A DNA stretch of 64,000 nt from Grammothele lineata (taxonomy: Eukaryota > Basidiomycota > Agaricomycetes > Polyporales > Polyporaceae): NCBI GenBank assembly GCA_002150815.3, contig NDFF03000317.1:1-64000 (forward strand), read 5' to 3'. Positions 1 through 10,293 of the stretch are shown in pieces. A program made the translations under genes and the position numbers. The notes beneath the pieces were generated by a model. The model worked only from the letters and a program-made list of their open reading frames with translations, had not been told where the DNA came from and ran no database searches. Numbering within the stretch: position 1 is the stretch's first letter; every line of letters begins with the position of its first letter.

Positions 1-759
1 GGACTAGCTACGCGTACACAATCTACAGAGTCTTTACTAGCCTCTACCAGCGACCCACAGTCCGCCTACACGCCCTCAGGTGGGTAGCGTAGCTGTACGC
101 TGCGTCTAGGATAGTGCTCGACACCCCGTGTACGATGTGGACAATCCGAATGAGATGAGTCTGCGCACAGGGCATGTCAAATAGGCGCCCTACGCGACGC
201 ACTCGTTGACATGTTTCATTCACCCTTGGGAGAGGTTACTAAGCAAATTGAAGCCTCGGAATGCAATGTAGAGTGCATCAGAAAGTAATGTGCAAAGTTT
301 TATGTAACTCTATCACGTTTCCGCAGAGTCCTAGGACCAATAAGATGTGATAAAAGGCGAACTCATCTATTACCGTAACAAGGACGGACAGTGTGATGGT
401 GCGTGCAGTGAAAGATGACTACGGTGTTTAAATGTACAGCTTATGTTCTAGAAGAGCCCTTCCGCCGTTCCCCACGGGACTCAGGCGCAATCCCGGCACA
501 GTCTGCTGACTCTCAAAAGGGGCGGTCGATCATCACTGTCAGTAAGTGACGAAAGGTGTATGGTACTGCAGTTCACTGGGTATGTGCGGAAGTCACTGAG
601 CCACAGCATAAATCACCCTGCTTCACTGAAAGTCACCGTCTGTCGCTGCGGTGCATCGTCGTCCAATGATGTGCAGCGGCGGACAACGAGCGTCGGTGAA
701 TATCGGTGCGCGTCGGTGGCTGGCCCAAATGTAGCCGCCGTCGGGCACTAAATGTCACT

Positions 760-831
760 GAACTCCGCCGGAGTTCACCGACGATCGATCATTCTGGCTA
801 AACTCCGTGCGGGGGCGCCGGTGTACACCGG
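760..831. repeat. Two adjacent short palindromes
   Basis: A near-perfect palindrome (arms GAACTCC/GGAGTTC, 760-776) is followed 40 bp later by a perfect 14-bp palindrome CCGGTGTACACCGG (818-831). Their role is unknown. They may be hairpins of a decayed mobile element. Confidence 0.5.
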
Positions 832-1077
832 TGAACGCTGTTGAGCCCCGCTGATCGTTGACTTTGCTAGCACCCGGCATAGTACTCAGTGGCACGGTCG
901 TGGACACTCGACGGCATCCATCGATGGCGAACAGTCCATCGACAAGCGCGACGCCGTCCTCTCGTCGGCAGGCTCGCAGTCCGTCATCCCCATTGGTTAC
1001 GGTTCAGGATCGGGAAGGGGACCGTCCGCCGGTACGCATTCGCCTTCAAGCGCGCCCTCGGACTGGTCGCTAGTGTT

Positions 1078-1190
1078 GATGGCAATTCCTTGCCAGCTTG
1101 CCAAGTGGCAAGCGCCAGGCGTGGCAATTGGGTGGCGAGTGGCGACAAATTTGGAAGGCCCCGGCGCATGGTGGCGAACGGGTGGGCGCT
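1078..1190. repeat. GGCAATTGG/GGCGA-rich repeat, copy 1
   Basis: The stretch has dense related words: TTGCCAGC, TTGCCAAG, GGCAATTGG, GGCGAGTGGCGA, GGCGAACGGG. The same vocabulary occurs at 4366-4480 in the opposite orientation. The two look like related, eroded repeat copies. No coding function is evident. Confidence 0.4.
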
Positions 1191-2017
1191 TATGACAGCT
1201 CCTCCGCCAAAGCGCGAGCGCTTATAGAAGAACCGACTGAGATAGGCACATGTCAAAGCAGTACCGAGGAGAGAATCGAGTATTCGGTCTATATCACCCC
1301 GTATTACTTGCCTGTATGACTGGCGCTATCTCCATGGACGCCGAGCAAACCGACGCCACGATCGCTCATCGTGCGCCAAATGTTTGGATGGCGAGGGTTT
1401 CCTCCCGAAATGCGAAGATAATCGGACATCGCAATACTGGAACGAGCAGCTCAACGCAATCAAAGCTGTTCTGGACATGCCAATCCCTAGATTTGACCGT
1501 CACGCGGCCACGCGATTGGCGTCGGTCATTCTGCAGGCTTTGAGTGTGCAAGAGCATCGGTTAGTTGAAGTTAAATAGACAATAATTAGCTATGTACTCA
1601 AGAAGCGAGGATCTAGTGCGGTACTCACTCAACTCTGCATCTGGGACGAGAAAAACCGGGCATCTACGGACAACAGTCCTCGCCTCCGTGAGGATATCGC
1701 CAGGATCATTCGCCATACAGAACACTGGCGCGAGAATGCGGAGTTCATTCAGGCTAGCCTCGACCAACACAAGCCGTTTATCGATTCTGTACGGAGCGCT
1801 CTTGGTCGCGACAACCCTCGCCCTCACGGCGCTCACATCGACTCCGAAGTGCCTTGTCTCAGTCCTGTTCAGTATGGAACCGATGACGAAGACTTCATTA
1901 GCGAGGGACATTCAAGCTATGAGACAATCGAAGTAGTGGGGCAACCCGAAGGGCAGGAGGGCTGAGGCCGCAATCTCCATCAGGAGTTCGGGATTTTCCT
2001 TATCGCACTTACGCGTA

Positions 2018-2079
2018 CTTACCGTGCTTAAAACAGGCGCTAAGGAGCGTAAGGCTCGCAAGGGATTAAGCACGGTAAG
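2018..2079. repeat. 14-bp inverted repeat inside a CTTA/TAAG cluster
   Basis: Perfect 14-bp arms CTTACCGTGCTTAA (2018-2031) and TTAAGCACGGTAAG (2066-2079) flank a 34-nt loop. Further CTTA words lie just upstream and TAAG words lie in the loop. Subterminal repeats of this sort are common in DNA-transposon ends; assigning this one to such an end is inference. Confidence 0.55.
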
Positions 2080-3001
2080 GGCTCTCCACGGGGCCCCAGA
2101 TCGTCATTCAACATGCATCCCTGACAGCAGCTACAGTATACTGTACATACAAAGGTAGGGGTACACGTGCAATGGATGTATATAACGTGGCCCATGGGGC
2201 GATACCGGTGAACACCACCCAGGGTGCTACTATTCGTATGTACTAGCGAGACGACAGGATGATCTTACGACGGGCCCGAATGCAGCGAGCCGTTGCCATG
2301 GTGGTTTCGGTATACGGAATGTTGAACTCACTTATCAGGGGATTCAGCTTGTAGTACACTGATTATGACATACACAATCGTGTCTACACGCATGGCGGCA
2401 CTACGCAGAGCGGCCGCATTGAGTGATATCAATGAGAACTCGCGTGACATGTGCATTTGCTACTCAATCGAATGGATCGCTGTAAACTGAGCGAGTGGAG
2501 GTAGGCAACAGCCATGAGCCTCAAGCACGTACCAATATAAACCGGGCACACCAGCTCCGACAGGCGTTGCGCCGCCGCTCCTCAACGTTGGACTTGCATA
2601 CTCAACACAAATATTTCGTCGAGAGATTGGTGATTGAAAAGTCGCATCCAATGTTTTCGACGTTTCTCTGACGCGCGCAATGTGTGGGGGACTCGCGCGC
2701 TCGCGCTTCAGGCTCGTTGTGGAACGAGCAATTGCGTAGGCTACTCCAGTCGGCCGAAAAAGCAAGACATTATGAGGTAAGAACATAGCTCGAGATTAGG
2801 AGACACACCTGTAGTCGACCCACGCAAACGCCAGGCACTTGAAGGATGCAGAAGCAGGGTGCATGCGCGCGAGGGGGCGAGGAGAAGGACAAAAACGAGC
2901 TAGGGTAAACGACGGGATTCAGGACAAGTCCCAAGCGCCCAAGCGCCGTTGTCGCGCTGGCAGAGCAAATTTCGGCGCTCAGTCACTCTGCTCTCCCCAC
3001 C

Positions 3002-3172
3002 ATGTCCGTGATGCTGTTCCATTGCCTCCCTCTTGCCTTCATCTCTATTTCTGTCCTTGTTCCCTCAAAATCACGTCCGGTATCGGTAGCAAATATCCTC
3101 GCCGCCGCGTTAGAAGAGATGGAGGCGACAATCGAAGGGATCATAGATTATCGGACTCGTTTGAGGAAACAG
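3002..3172 (+). CDS. Possible first exon of a secreted protein, unresolved
   Basis: An ATG at 3002 opens a frame with a hydrophobic N-terminus resembling a signal peptide (about residues 1-22), followed by a helical acidic stretch. The frame runs straight into a good donor GTGAGT after residue 57 (RLRKQ). I could not find a downstream exon that continues it, and no family is recognised. It could equally be chance. Confidence 0.2.
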
Positions 3173-4061
3173 GTGAGTACCGCTACATTGTTTCCGTGTC
3201 TACACTGTGTTCAATCTCCTGCGCCATCTATATCTCATGAACAACGGTCGAAACGTGGACATTACTGGAGCAAGGTCAAGGCGCATTCCAGAGAGACATG
3301 TCCGTGTTCCCTCTTAAGTCTCTACCGTGAGTTCATCTCCTTCCCTACGCGCTCGTTGAGTCCTAGACACCTCTAAGCGACTTGTAGATAATTCGTCACA
3401 CGTCGAAAGAGGTCTCAAGCATGATCCCAGTGCAAACACGCCCGCTTCAGTACAAGCAATATTGCACGCGTGCGTACTATGAGGTGTACTACTGTACATC
3501 CCCGCCTCTCCGGTTCTCGCTCTCCCTCCCCATTTCAACCTTGACTCCCTTCCAGCCGCATCCGACAAGAGCCGCCATATTGAGGAGCGCGAGGATGGCA
3601 CGGACACCATATGCGCGGGCTCGTCCCGTTGGGGCCTGATGAGACCGCCTCCCTGTCCCACTCGGGCAGCGGCAGGGTGCGCGCGCGCAAGCATTCCGTG
3701 TGTGCTCGCTCGAGGACTCAGCGAAGTGGTAGGTCGACGCATAGATATTCTGCTTACCCTTCCCCGTCGCCTCTGAACGGGCGGGCCCACAGCCGCTGTG
3801 CATGCCTTGCAGTACTCGTCAGAGAGCGAGGCTGAGGACAAGGACGAGGGTTAGAGAATTGAGGCGGAGGCGGAGGCGGAGGAGCGCACAGACGGACAAC
3901 AGCGAGCTCGTGGAAGCATGCGAGGGAGGGCGCTGGCATAGTATTGACGTTCCGGTACAATTAGTCGGCCGCCACGCCCGTTATGGCGGTCTCTGTGTTC
4001 GTAGTACCTCAATGATATGTCTTTTTGCGAACCGCGCGTCCGACCACTGTCCGCTCGTTCC

Positions 4062-4181
4062 TCTTATTAGCCTTACCGACCTTAACGTCCTTACGAGTAC
4101 TTCCGTACTTATGGATTCGTACTTAACGCACTTATTGGCGCTTACCGCCCTTATATGGCAGAATAAGGGCGAATAAGTAAT
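4062..4181. repeat. Array of spaced CTTA words
   Basis: About ten copies of CTTA are spaced mostly 8-10 bp apart, the region ending in AATAAGGGCGAATAAG. The word and spacing resemble the cluster near 2.0 kb. A role as a transposon subterminal repeat or as protein-binding sites is speculative. Confidence 0.5.
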
Positions 4182-4365
4182 TTCGAGAAGTTCTGATGTC
4201 GGCCGATTCTAGACGTTTTGCGGGTGGGTTTTCACGAGGAGATGGATCAGCGGCGCGAGTGGACCCTCAGGGTATGGCAGGCAGAACCAATGTATCGATT
4301 TATATGACAATGCAGTCCGGGGGAGAGTCAGGAAAGCTCAGAAGGGCAAAAACTAGTCGAAAAAC

Positions 4366-4480
4366 CCCATTCGCCGCCAATTGCCGCCAATTGCCGTCTT
4401 GCCAGCCATTCGCCGACCCCAAAATCGGCGCGCCATTCGCCGCTCGCCGGCGCATGGCTCCGGAGCCAATTGCCCCCTAC
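4366..4480. repeat. GCCGCCAATT repeat, copy 2
   Basis: A 10-bp unit GCCGCCAATT is tandemly repeated and followed by related words (CCATTCGCCG, CCAATTGCC). The words are the complement of those at 1078-1190. The stretch ends exactly where homology to the downstream membrane-protein tail begins, so it marks the breakpoint that removed the 5' part of that copy. Confidence 0.5.
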
Positions 4481-5052
4481 ACTACTGGTCGCTCTTCGAC
4501 AACGACCGCTCGAGTGCCGGCGTCGCGCCTCCCAACACCCCTCCTCCAGGCTCGTCCCGAACGGGGCGTCCGTTTGCAGCGTCCTTCCCGCTGTCCCCTG
4601 TCCCTCCGAGCTCGTCCTCGTTTGGAGGCGAGCATGCCGATACGATATGCAACGCAGGTCTTGGAGCCGCGACTACCACGCGCCCGCCCGCGTACGGTAG
4701 CGGCAGTGGGGATGTTATCCCGCCCCTCCCGAATCGGACGCTGGCAGCGACCGAGCCATCGCTCTACCCAGGCTCTAGCGTCCGCCCGGTCCCACCCGTT
4801 CCTCAAGCTCCGGAATCCTCATCTACCATGTGCGCTGAGGGGCTGGAACTTCACCGGGCGGTCCCACTACCGGTGCTGTGTGCCTCAAACTCCCCGCCTC
4901 CACAAGGACCTGAGGCGGTTGAAGGGGTTGCGGGGCGGTCGGACCGGTCGTTGCACAGGAAGATGGACTTACCCGTGCGGGAGGTGCTGCACATGCGGAA
5001 TATGCAGACCATGTTCGCTAGTGAAGCTCCGCCCGAATACGGACACGACTAG
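4481..5052 (+). pseudogene. 5'-truncated paralog of the PPxY-tail membrane protein
   Basis: The open frame ending at 5052 matches only the cytoplasmic tail of the intact gene at 6108-7874. Matching landmarks in the same order are a FDNDR(A/S)SAG motif, a SSFFFGGE/SSSSFGGE motif, an IPP(V/L)P segment, a (H/Q)ASESST/APESSST block, the predicted coil (MDLPVREVLHMRNMQ) and the end APPEYGHD. The signal peptide, ectodomain and transmembrane segment are missing and replaced by the repeat at 4366-4480. No in-frame start codon begins the homology, so I call it a tail-only remnant. The frame is nevertheless free of stops and keeps the terminal PPEY, so a fused or alternatively initiated transcript cannot be excluded. 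Confidence 0.7.
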
Positions 5053-6107
5053 TGTTCGTCGTTAAATGTTGTTGTTGCTGGTGATGGTCATCTATTCTCT
5101 GTTCCTGCTTGGGTTTCACCGTGTAAGAGCACCACACGGCGTTCCCGTGGCTGACATACTACACTATGCCTAACCCCTGCATCTCACCTCCACCCAGTAC
5201 GACAGCTTTGAGTGCTTTTATATGCGGATTGCTCGTCCTTGCCTGGGCTTTCAAAACCTATAGGTTGTCTTTAAAGACCCGTACGACGAAATCATGATCA
5301 TATAACGTAAATGCAGTACTCTTGAGTAGACGGTATATGCTGGTTGCATCGTTTGTATGAATTCTGATACTGATACATATAGCGTTGCGGTTGCAAAGTT
5401 CGGCCAGGCTTACAGTGCATTATATTTATACGCGCATAAGTATAGCAGCATCCAAGTCGCCGCGCGGGCCCGGCTCTCATAGCCTGACGTGGCTGTGTCC
5501 TGACCCGAGCACGAGCGCTGGCCGGAATACTGCGACCCTCCGGGCCGGGCATGCCGGTGAGCGAAAGAGAGCGAGCGACTCGGTCCATCAACTTGAACGT
5601 CTCTTCTGGCTGTCCATCTCTCTTCCGTCTGTGACCGTCATCATCATGCGCCCTCGCAGAAGCCATGCTACCGTCCTGGATACCCTCTCACCCGTGTCGG
5701 CGCCGCTGACGGTCCCCGCCCGCCCAGGATGATGGTGCCCCTTGTGGACAGCGCACAAATATCGCCGACCTCGCCTTCTGCGTCGCACGCCCTTCGTCCA
5801 AAGAGGTTCTTTTGAGCTGCATATGGCCCTCATCATCAGTCAACGTCTGTTAGTGCTCCCGTGCTCGGAACCTAATCTAATTTTCGATTGGGATCCGTGC
5901 GGTCCATCCAGTGGCCATGGTGAGTGCTCCGACAACCCCCTCTCCCACATCCCCATCCCCCGAGTCGCCAGCAACCTGTTGCTGTAACTTTCCGATCTTT
6001 CTTCTTACCCATCCACACTCATTTTCAAGACCTCCACCGGACCCGAGACCTCCACCGGACCCGCATCCTTCAGAGGATTCACATCTACACCTTCTGGATG
6101 CCGCCAC
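5053..6107. other. Intergenic region upstream of the membrane-protein gene
   Basis: No gene is supported here. The last 150 bp contain a twice-repeated ACCTCCACCGGACCC unit (about 6028-6062) just before the start codon at 6108. It probably holds the promoter and 5' leader of that gene, but I see no clear TATA box. Confidence 0.4.
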
Positions 6108-7874
6108 ATGCTCCCATTCACTCGTAGACTATGGGCTCTTGGCTGTCTCGCCGCGTTCCTCGCCCTCCCGTATGTCGTCTCTGGCAGTACGAAAGTCATC
6201 ATGGTCGACGACAATGATTCGAGCATATCCTACTCTCCCTCGGATCACTGGTCGCAGGGAAGCACCTGCACAGCTTGCAATATCAAGCTCGACCCTAGCA
6301 AGGTATTCGACAGAACATGGCACGATACGACATTCGACCCGTCGATAGACTCGGTGCCATTTTCTTTCACGTTTACCTTCACGGGCGTCGGTGTGCATGT
6401 CTTCAACGCACTCGTGGACAGTGGCGCCGTAAACGTCCCTAACACGTCCACCACGACGCACGTCATCGTCAATCTGGATGGCACGGACCAGAATGAGGTC
6501 GAATTCAACCCCGACTCGTCGTCGAACATAGCGTACCAGCGTGAAATTTGGGGGGTCGATGGCCTGGCAAACACAGAGCATACTATCGTCGTTAGGGCGG
6601 CTAGCGATACAAAGTCCGTAATTCTCTTCGACTTTCTCACTTGGACGATGGAGGAGCCGGATCCTATCACAACAACTACGACGGTCATTTCGACACCTCC
6701 TAGCTCGACGAGTTCATCGACATCCACGGCGACTACATCCTTGTCTACAACGACTGCTCCCACATCAGTTATCACTTCCTCCTCCTCCACCACGCCGTCC
6801 ACTTCAAATATTTCCTCCTCAATATCTTCATCCAGTTCGCCCGTTACACCGTCTTTGCCTTTGAGCACCATCGTTATAGCCATCTCCGGCACTGATTCGA
6901 CGTCCCTGCCTTCCTCCACGGCTATAACCCCACCTGTTAACACGGGTACCGGGGATTCCACCTCATCCGCCTCCACAGACTCCTCTCCCGCTCACCTGGG
7001 CGTCATAGTGGGCGGTGCGGCAGGAGGGTTGGGTGCGCTCATCCTTCTTTTAGCCGTCGTCTTCTGTTTGCGCAAGCGCAAACGCGAGCAGGCCCCATCA
7101 TTAGTGTTTACAAAGGAGAAGCAGCCTAGCCGCGGATATTCCACCTCCTCCATGGGTGATGACCGCTTCGTGGAAGAACGCGGTACAATCTCTTCGCCCC
7201 CATCCGCTTCGCGACTCATCCTCATCGGCTCCGGTTCCGGCTCCAAATGGGGAGGGTCGTCAGCGGGGACACGCACCTCGCGCGCGCCCTCAACCACGAA
7301 TTCCCACTCTCATTCGGACTGGTCGCACCCAGTGTCTACGTTCGACAACGATCGCGCGAGCGCGGGCATGCCCTTGCATACACCCGCCTCAACGTCACCG
7401 CGCGGGCGCCCGCTCTCGGACGTGTCGTCGCTGAACGCCGCGGCGCCCAGCTCGTTCTTCTTTGGGGGTGAGCTCGTCGGCACCGCATACCGTGCGCGCC
7501 CCCGGTCCGTCGCGCACCCTTTCGACGACCCGGATGCAGATGCAATCCCACCCGTGCCGGCTCTCCCCGAGACTGTCTCGGCGTCTAGCGCAGCCAACGA
7601 CGAGACGGAGCCGCACCCCTCTGGTGTCCGCGCGCTGCCCGCCGTCCCCCACGCCTCGGAGTCCTCGACTGCCATGAGTGGGCTGGGGCTCGAAACAACT
7701 CCGGTGTCATCGCTCCCCTCTCCGCCGTCCCCCAAAGAGGGAGGGGAGGCGGCTGGCCAGTCGGACCGGCTGCTAATCACCAAGGTGGACATGCTCGTGC
7801 AGGAGGTGGCGCGCCTGCGGGAGATGCAGACCATGTACGTCGCCGAGGCACCCCCAGAGTACGGGCGAGAATGA
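6108..7874 (+). CDS. Single-pass membrane protein with ectodomain and C-terminal PPxY tail
   Basis: This is an intronless 588-residue frame from a true ATG. Residues 1-26 form a signal peptide. Residues about 28-182 form a beta-rich ectodomain with CTAC and DRTWHDTTF motifs, like the galactose-binding-like domains common in Agaricomycete membrane proteins. Residues about 185-295 are a Ser/Thr-rich, probably O-glycosylated stalk, and 297-321 are a transmembrane helix followed by the stop-transfer cluster RKRKR. The remaining 260 residues are a disordered cytoplasmic tail. It ends in a short amphipathic helix (VDMLVQEVARLREMQ) and APPEYGRE, which contains a PPxY motif of the kind bound by WW domains. 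Topology and domain limits are visible in the sequence. A receptor, sensor or adaptor role is inference. Three related tails lie in the same array. Confidence 0.85.
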   Translation: MLPFTRRLWALGCLAAFLALPYVVSGSTKVIMVDDNDSSISYSPSDHWSQGSTCTACNIKLDPSKVFDRTWHDTTFDPSIDSVPFSFTFTFTGVGVHVFNALVDSGAVNVPNTSTTTHVIVNLDGTDQNEVEFNPDSSSNIAYQREIWGVDGLANTEHTIVVRAASDTKSVILFDFLTWTMEEPDPITTTTTVISTPPSSTSSSTSTATTSLSTTTAPTSVITSSSSTTPSTSNISSSISSSSSPVTPSLPLSTIVIAISGTDSTSLPSSTAITPPVNTGTGDSTSSASTDSSPAHLGVIVGGAAGGLGALILLLAVVFCLRKRKREQAPSLVFTKEKQPSRGYSTSSMGDDRFVEERGTISSPPSASRLILIGSGSGSKWGGSSAGTRTSRAPSTTNSHSHSDWSHPVSTFDNDRASAGMPLHTPASTSPRGRPLSDVSSLNAAAPSSFFFGGELVGTAYRARPRSVAHPFDDPDADAIPPVPALPETVSASSAANDETEPHPSGVRALPAVPHASESSTAMSGLGLETTPVSSLPSPPSPKEGGEAAGQSDRLLITKVDMLVQEVARLREMQTMYVAEAPPEYGRE

Positions 7875-9057
7875 GCGCGCGTGAGGGGTTGGCGCTGGCG
7901 CTGGCGCTACGGTATCGGCGGTGCTGGTTCTAGGTTTTCTGGTGGGTGCACTGTTTCGTTGCTATATGCGCCATCGAGGTCCTGTGTCTGACTTATTTTC
8001 GCGACCGCAGTCTCTACGGACACTTCATCGTCTCCGTGACCATTCGCTTTAGCTGCTATTTGTATCCCGTGTTGTATGTTTCACTGCCTTTCGTTGTTGT
8101 TGTGATATTCGGCTGGCTTCTCTTCTCCGTCTTCACGAGTTCTATTGACAAGTCTAGAAAAGGCGGCTTTATCTTGAATAGTTCGTGGATTGGTGCACTA
8201 GTGTTCTGGTACTTGACTCTTCCTATTTCCCTCCCCTTCTTCTGTTCTGTGTTTTTATTATGTCTTTTATTACGTTGTTCGACGTCCCGTACGTACACGA
8301 TGCGTCTGCAGTGAAAATATAGCTATAAGAGCGGCGCGTTTGTATATACCCCACAACACGAGTGCGCAATCTCGGGGACACTCCAACGGACAGATGGCTC
8401 GACTTGTCTTCTGGTAGCGGTCCATCACGCTCGTGAGTCTGTTGAACAGCTTCGAGCAGCTTTGTGAAGAGCAGTATCCCAGATTGGCCGGTTTGAGGCC
8501 GTGTCGAACATTGCCGGTAAGTCACGATCATCAGACTTCTTCTGTTTATTTGACTTCTGACGTCCCCATGTTGCAACGTTGTAGATGGCATCGCGCGAAG
8601 CCTCATGGAGGATTCCGCCACACCCACTCCGTGGGTTGCTGCTCTCACATGGGGCCGAGTAATCCGCGCAGTCACGACAGCTTCGTGCCGCGGAGACGGT
8701 AGTCGGTCGGCCTTATAGCGATGTCGCCCACTTGGCATCCAAAGGAGCGAAGTCCCTCTCTCACGACGTATCGACTTCCCTGACACCTGCCGCTTTCTAC
8801 ACCGCTCTTGAGGTCCAAACCCCCTCCAGCCTACCTGAAGCCCAAGCATCCTCGAGGCTTCAAGCTTCAAGCCCAGTCCGGACAACGGGATGCCCCAAGA
8901 ATCGAGCGGTGAACAGGGATCTACTGAAGACGATGATGTTTCCGAGCACCGTAGATGTCGAAGCGATATATGCATGTCGGGGGCGGCTGGGGTGGAAGGA
9001 AGTAGGCGGATATCCTTACCTCAGTGACAAAACCGAGCACTCATTCACTTATCCACA
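7875..9057. other. Intergenic region with unresolved 5' exons of the next gene
   Basis: The first 450 bp are T-rich and fit a 3' untranslated region. The rest must contain the missing start and signal-peptide exon of the gene whose large exon begins at about 9058. I could not define them: open frames here are short and none combines a start codon, a signal peptide and a donor in the right phase. Confidence 0.35.
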
Positions 9058-10293
9058 GGCACCGTTTCTTCCTCCGTTCACTCAACACTAGGAAACTTCC
9101 AGATCACGGCACGTCCTCCAGGTCTCTCGAGCCGCATAGCCGTCCATTCTGTTCGAGAGCCCTCCAACTTCTTTACCATTGTTAGCGTCACGACTACATT
9201 GTTCGGCCCTGGCGGTTTTCCGGTTGAGACGCTTACATTCCCTTCATTCGTAACATCCAACGCGGAGCCAACGCATACAGGACAACCCGATACGACAGAT
9301 GCTGACAGCCCGACATCGACCAGGCCAGAGACATTGACGAGTCCTACACAGCCGCCACACACGTCTTCAGCGGGTTCGGGAACTCCGATAAGTATCTCCT
9401 CACAACCACCACCGACGAGCACGTCGTCAACCGAGACGTCGGTCCCACCTCCATCTTCTCCTACCAGTACCACCCTCAACTCCGGTCAGTCGTCGTCAAA
9501 TCCCAATATCCCATCGTCCGGTATCAATAGTAATCCGTCAACAGACTCATTGACAATTCGTTCCTCTCTTTCCCGGGATGGTGCTTCAACAATGTCCTCT
9601 GAGCTCTCGTCATCACAAACGGATCCGGTAGTACCCCAGCCTACGTCTAAGAAGCCATCCGCTGTCGCTGTCATTGCAGGGGGGTCCGTAGGTGGGATCG
9701 TCATGCTCATTCTCGTTGTCGCCTCCTGCATGCTCTTGCGAAGACGGGCCCGCAGGAGACTGTCATCCGAGAATCTAGCATCCGAGTCCCCGAGCCCCCA
9801 CCTCCCCAATTTTGGTATTCAACCTTTCGAAGAACGGCTGGAAAAGTCCGACGAGCTCGTCGATGCCCTCCCCCGGCGGGATACTACCGTAGCCATCGAC
9901 TCAACCTCCGGCGCATCGTCCATTTGGTCGCGCTTGCGTCACGCACGATCACCATCTACGTCTAACCCTTCCGGTCCCCCTCCAGACCTCTCGCCCTCCT
10001 TTGCAAACTCCGCCCTTCCAATTGGGTCAAGCACCACGTCGATCCCCTCACCGGGCAGCCCCCAATCTCCTTGCACAAGCCTTTCATTCGCCTCCAGAGA
10101 CGCACCGCCTAGCCAGGTCATGCTCGGTGGAACAGCAGGGGCGTCGCTTGAGGCGACACATTTGAACTTCCAAAGTCTACAGACACAGGTAGTAGTGCTC
10201 CAACAGACCGTCGCGGCCTTGCGGGCACGCCAAGATGTCCAGGCAAACCTGTTCAGTTCAAGCGAGCCGCCACCGCAGTACTCCCATGCGTGA
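9058..10293 (+). CDS. PPxY-tail single-pass membrane protein, 5' end unresolved
   Basis: A long open frame follows a plausible acceptor (TTATCCACAG, ending 9057) and stops at 10293. It has no early in-frame ATG, so upstream exons exist. Visible in order are the end of an ectodomain, a Ser/Thr/Pro-rich stalk (about 9250-9650), a transmembrane helix (about 9658-9738, IAGGSVGGIVMLILVVASC) with an arginine-rich stop-transfer, a disordered tail with SPSP and PPPDLSPSF segments, a heptad-like helix (LQTQVVVLQQTVAALRARQ), and the end EPPPQYSHA with a PPxY motif. Layout and ending match the neighbours at 6108 and 12503, but overall identity is low. The gene is therefore an old paralog or a convergent family member. 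Confidence 0.7.
   Translation, partial: GTVSSSVHSTLGNFQITARPPGLSSRIAVHSVREPSNFFTIVSVTTTLFGPGGFPVETLTFPSFVTSNAEPTHTGQPDTTDADSPTSTRPETLTSPTQPPHTSSAGSGTPISISSQPPPTSTSSTETSVPPPSSPTSTTLNSGQSSSNPNIPSSGINSNPSTDSLTIRSSLSRDGASTMSSELSSSQTDPVVPQPTSKKPSAVAVIAGGSVGGIVMLILVVASCMLLRRRARRRLSSENLASESPSPHLPNFGIQPFEERLEKSDELVDALPRRDTTVAIDSTSGASSIWSRLRHARSPSTSNPSGPPPDLSPSFANSALPIGSSTTSIPSPGSPQSPCTSLSFASRDAPPSQVMLGGTAGASLEATHLNFQSLQTQVVVLQQTVAALRARQDVQANLFSSSEPPPQYSHA

Larger units (their letters stand above)
1..4480. other. Gene-poor, repeat-derived region
   Basis: I see no convincing gene here apart from one doubtful exon near 3.0 kb. Open frames are short, lack recognisable domains and overlap on both strands. 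The stretch carries several inverted repeats (near 0.8 and 2.05 kb), GGCAATTGG-type words near 1.1 and 4.4 kb in opposite orientations, and clusters of spaced CTTA/TAAG words near 2.0 and 4.1 kb. This looks like eroded DNA-transposon material, but no transposase could be read. Confidence 0.5.

Noticed and set aside
2460..2786. 108-codon minus-strand frame
   Set aside because: No domain; it lies within repeat-derived DNA and has no conserved feature.
8223..8975. 250-codon minus-strand frame between two membrane-protein genes
   Set aside because: No domain or signal peptide, and it overlaps the area needed for 5' exons of the gene at 9.06 kb.
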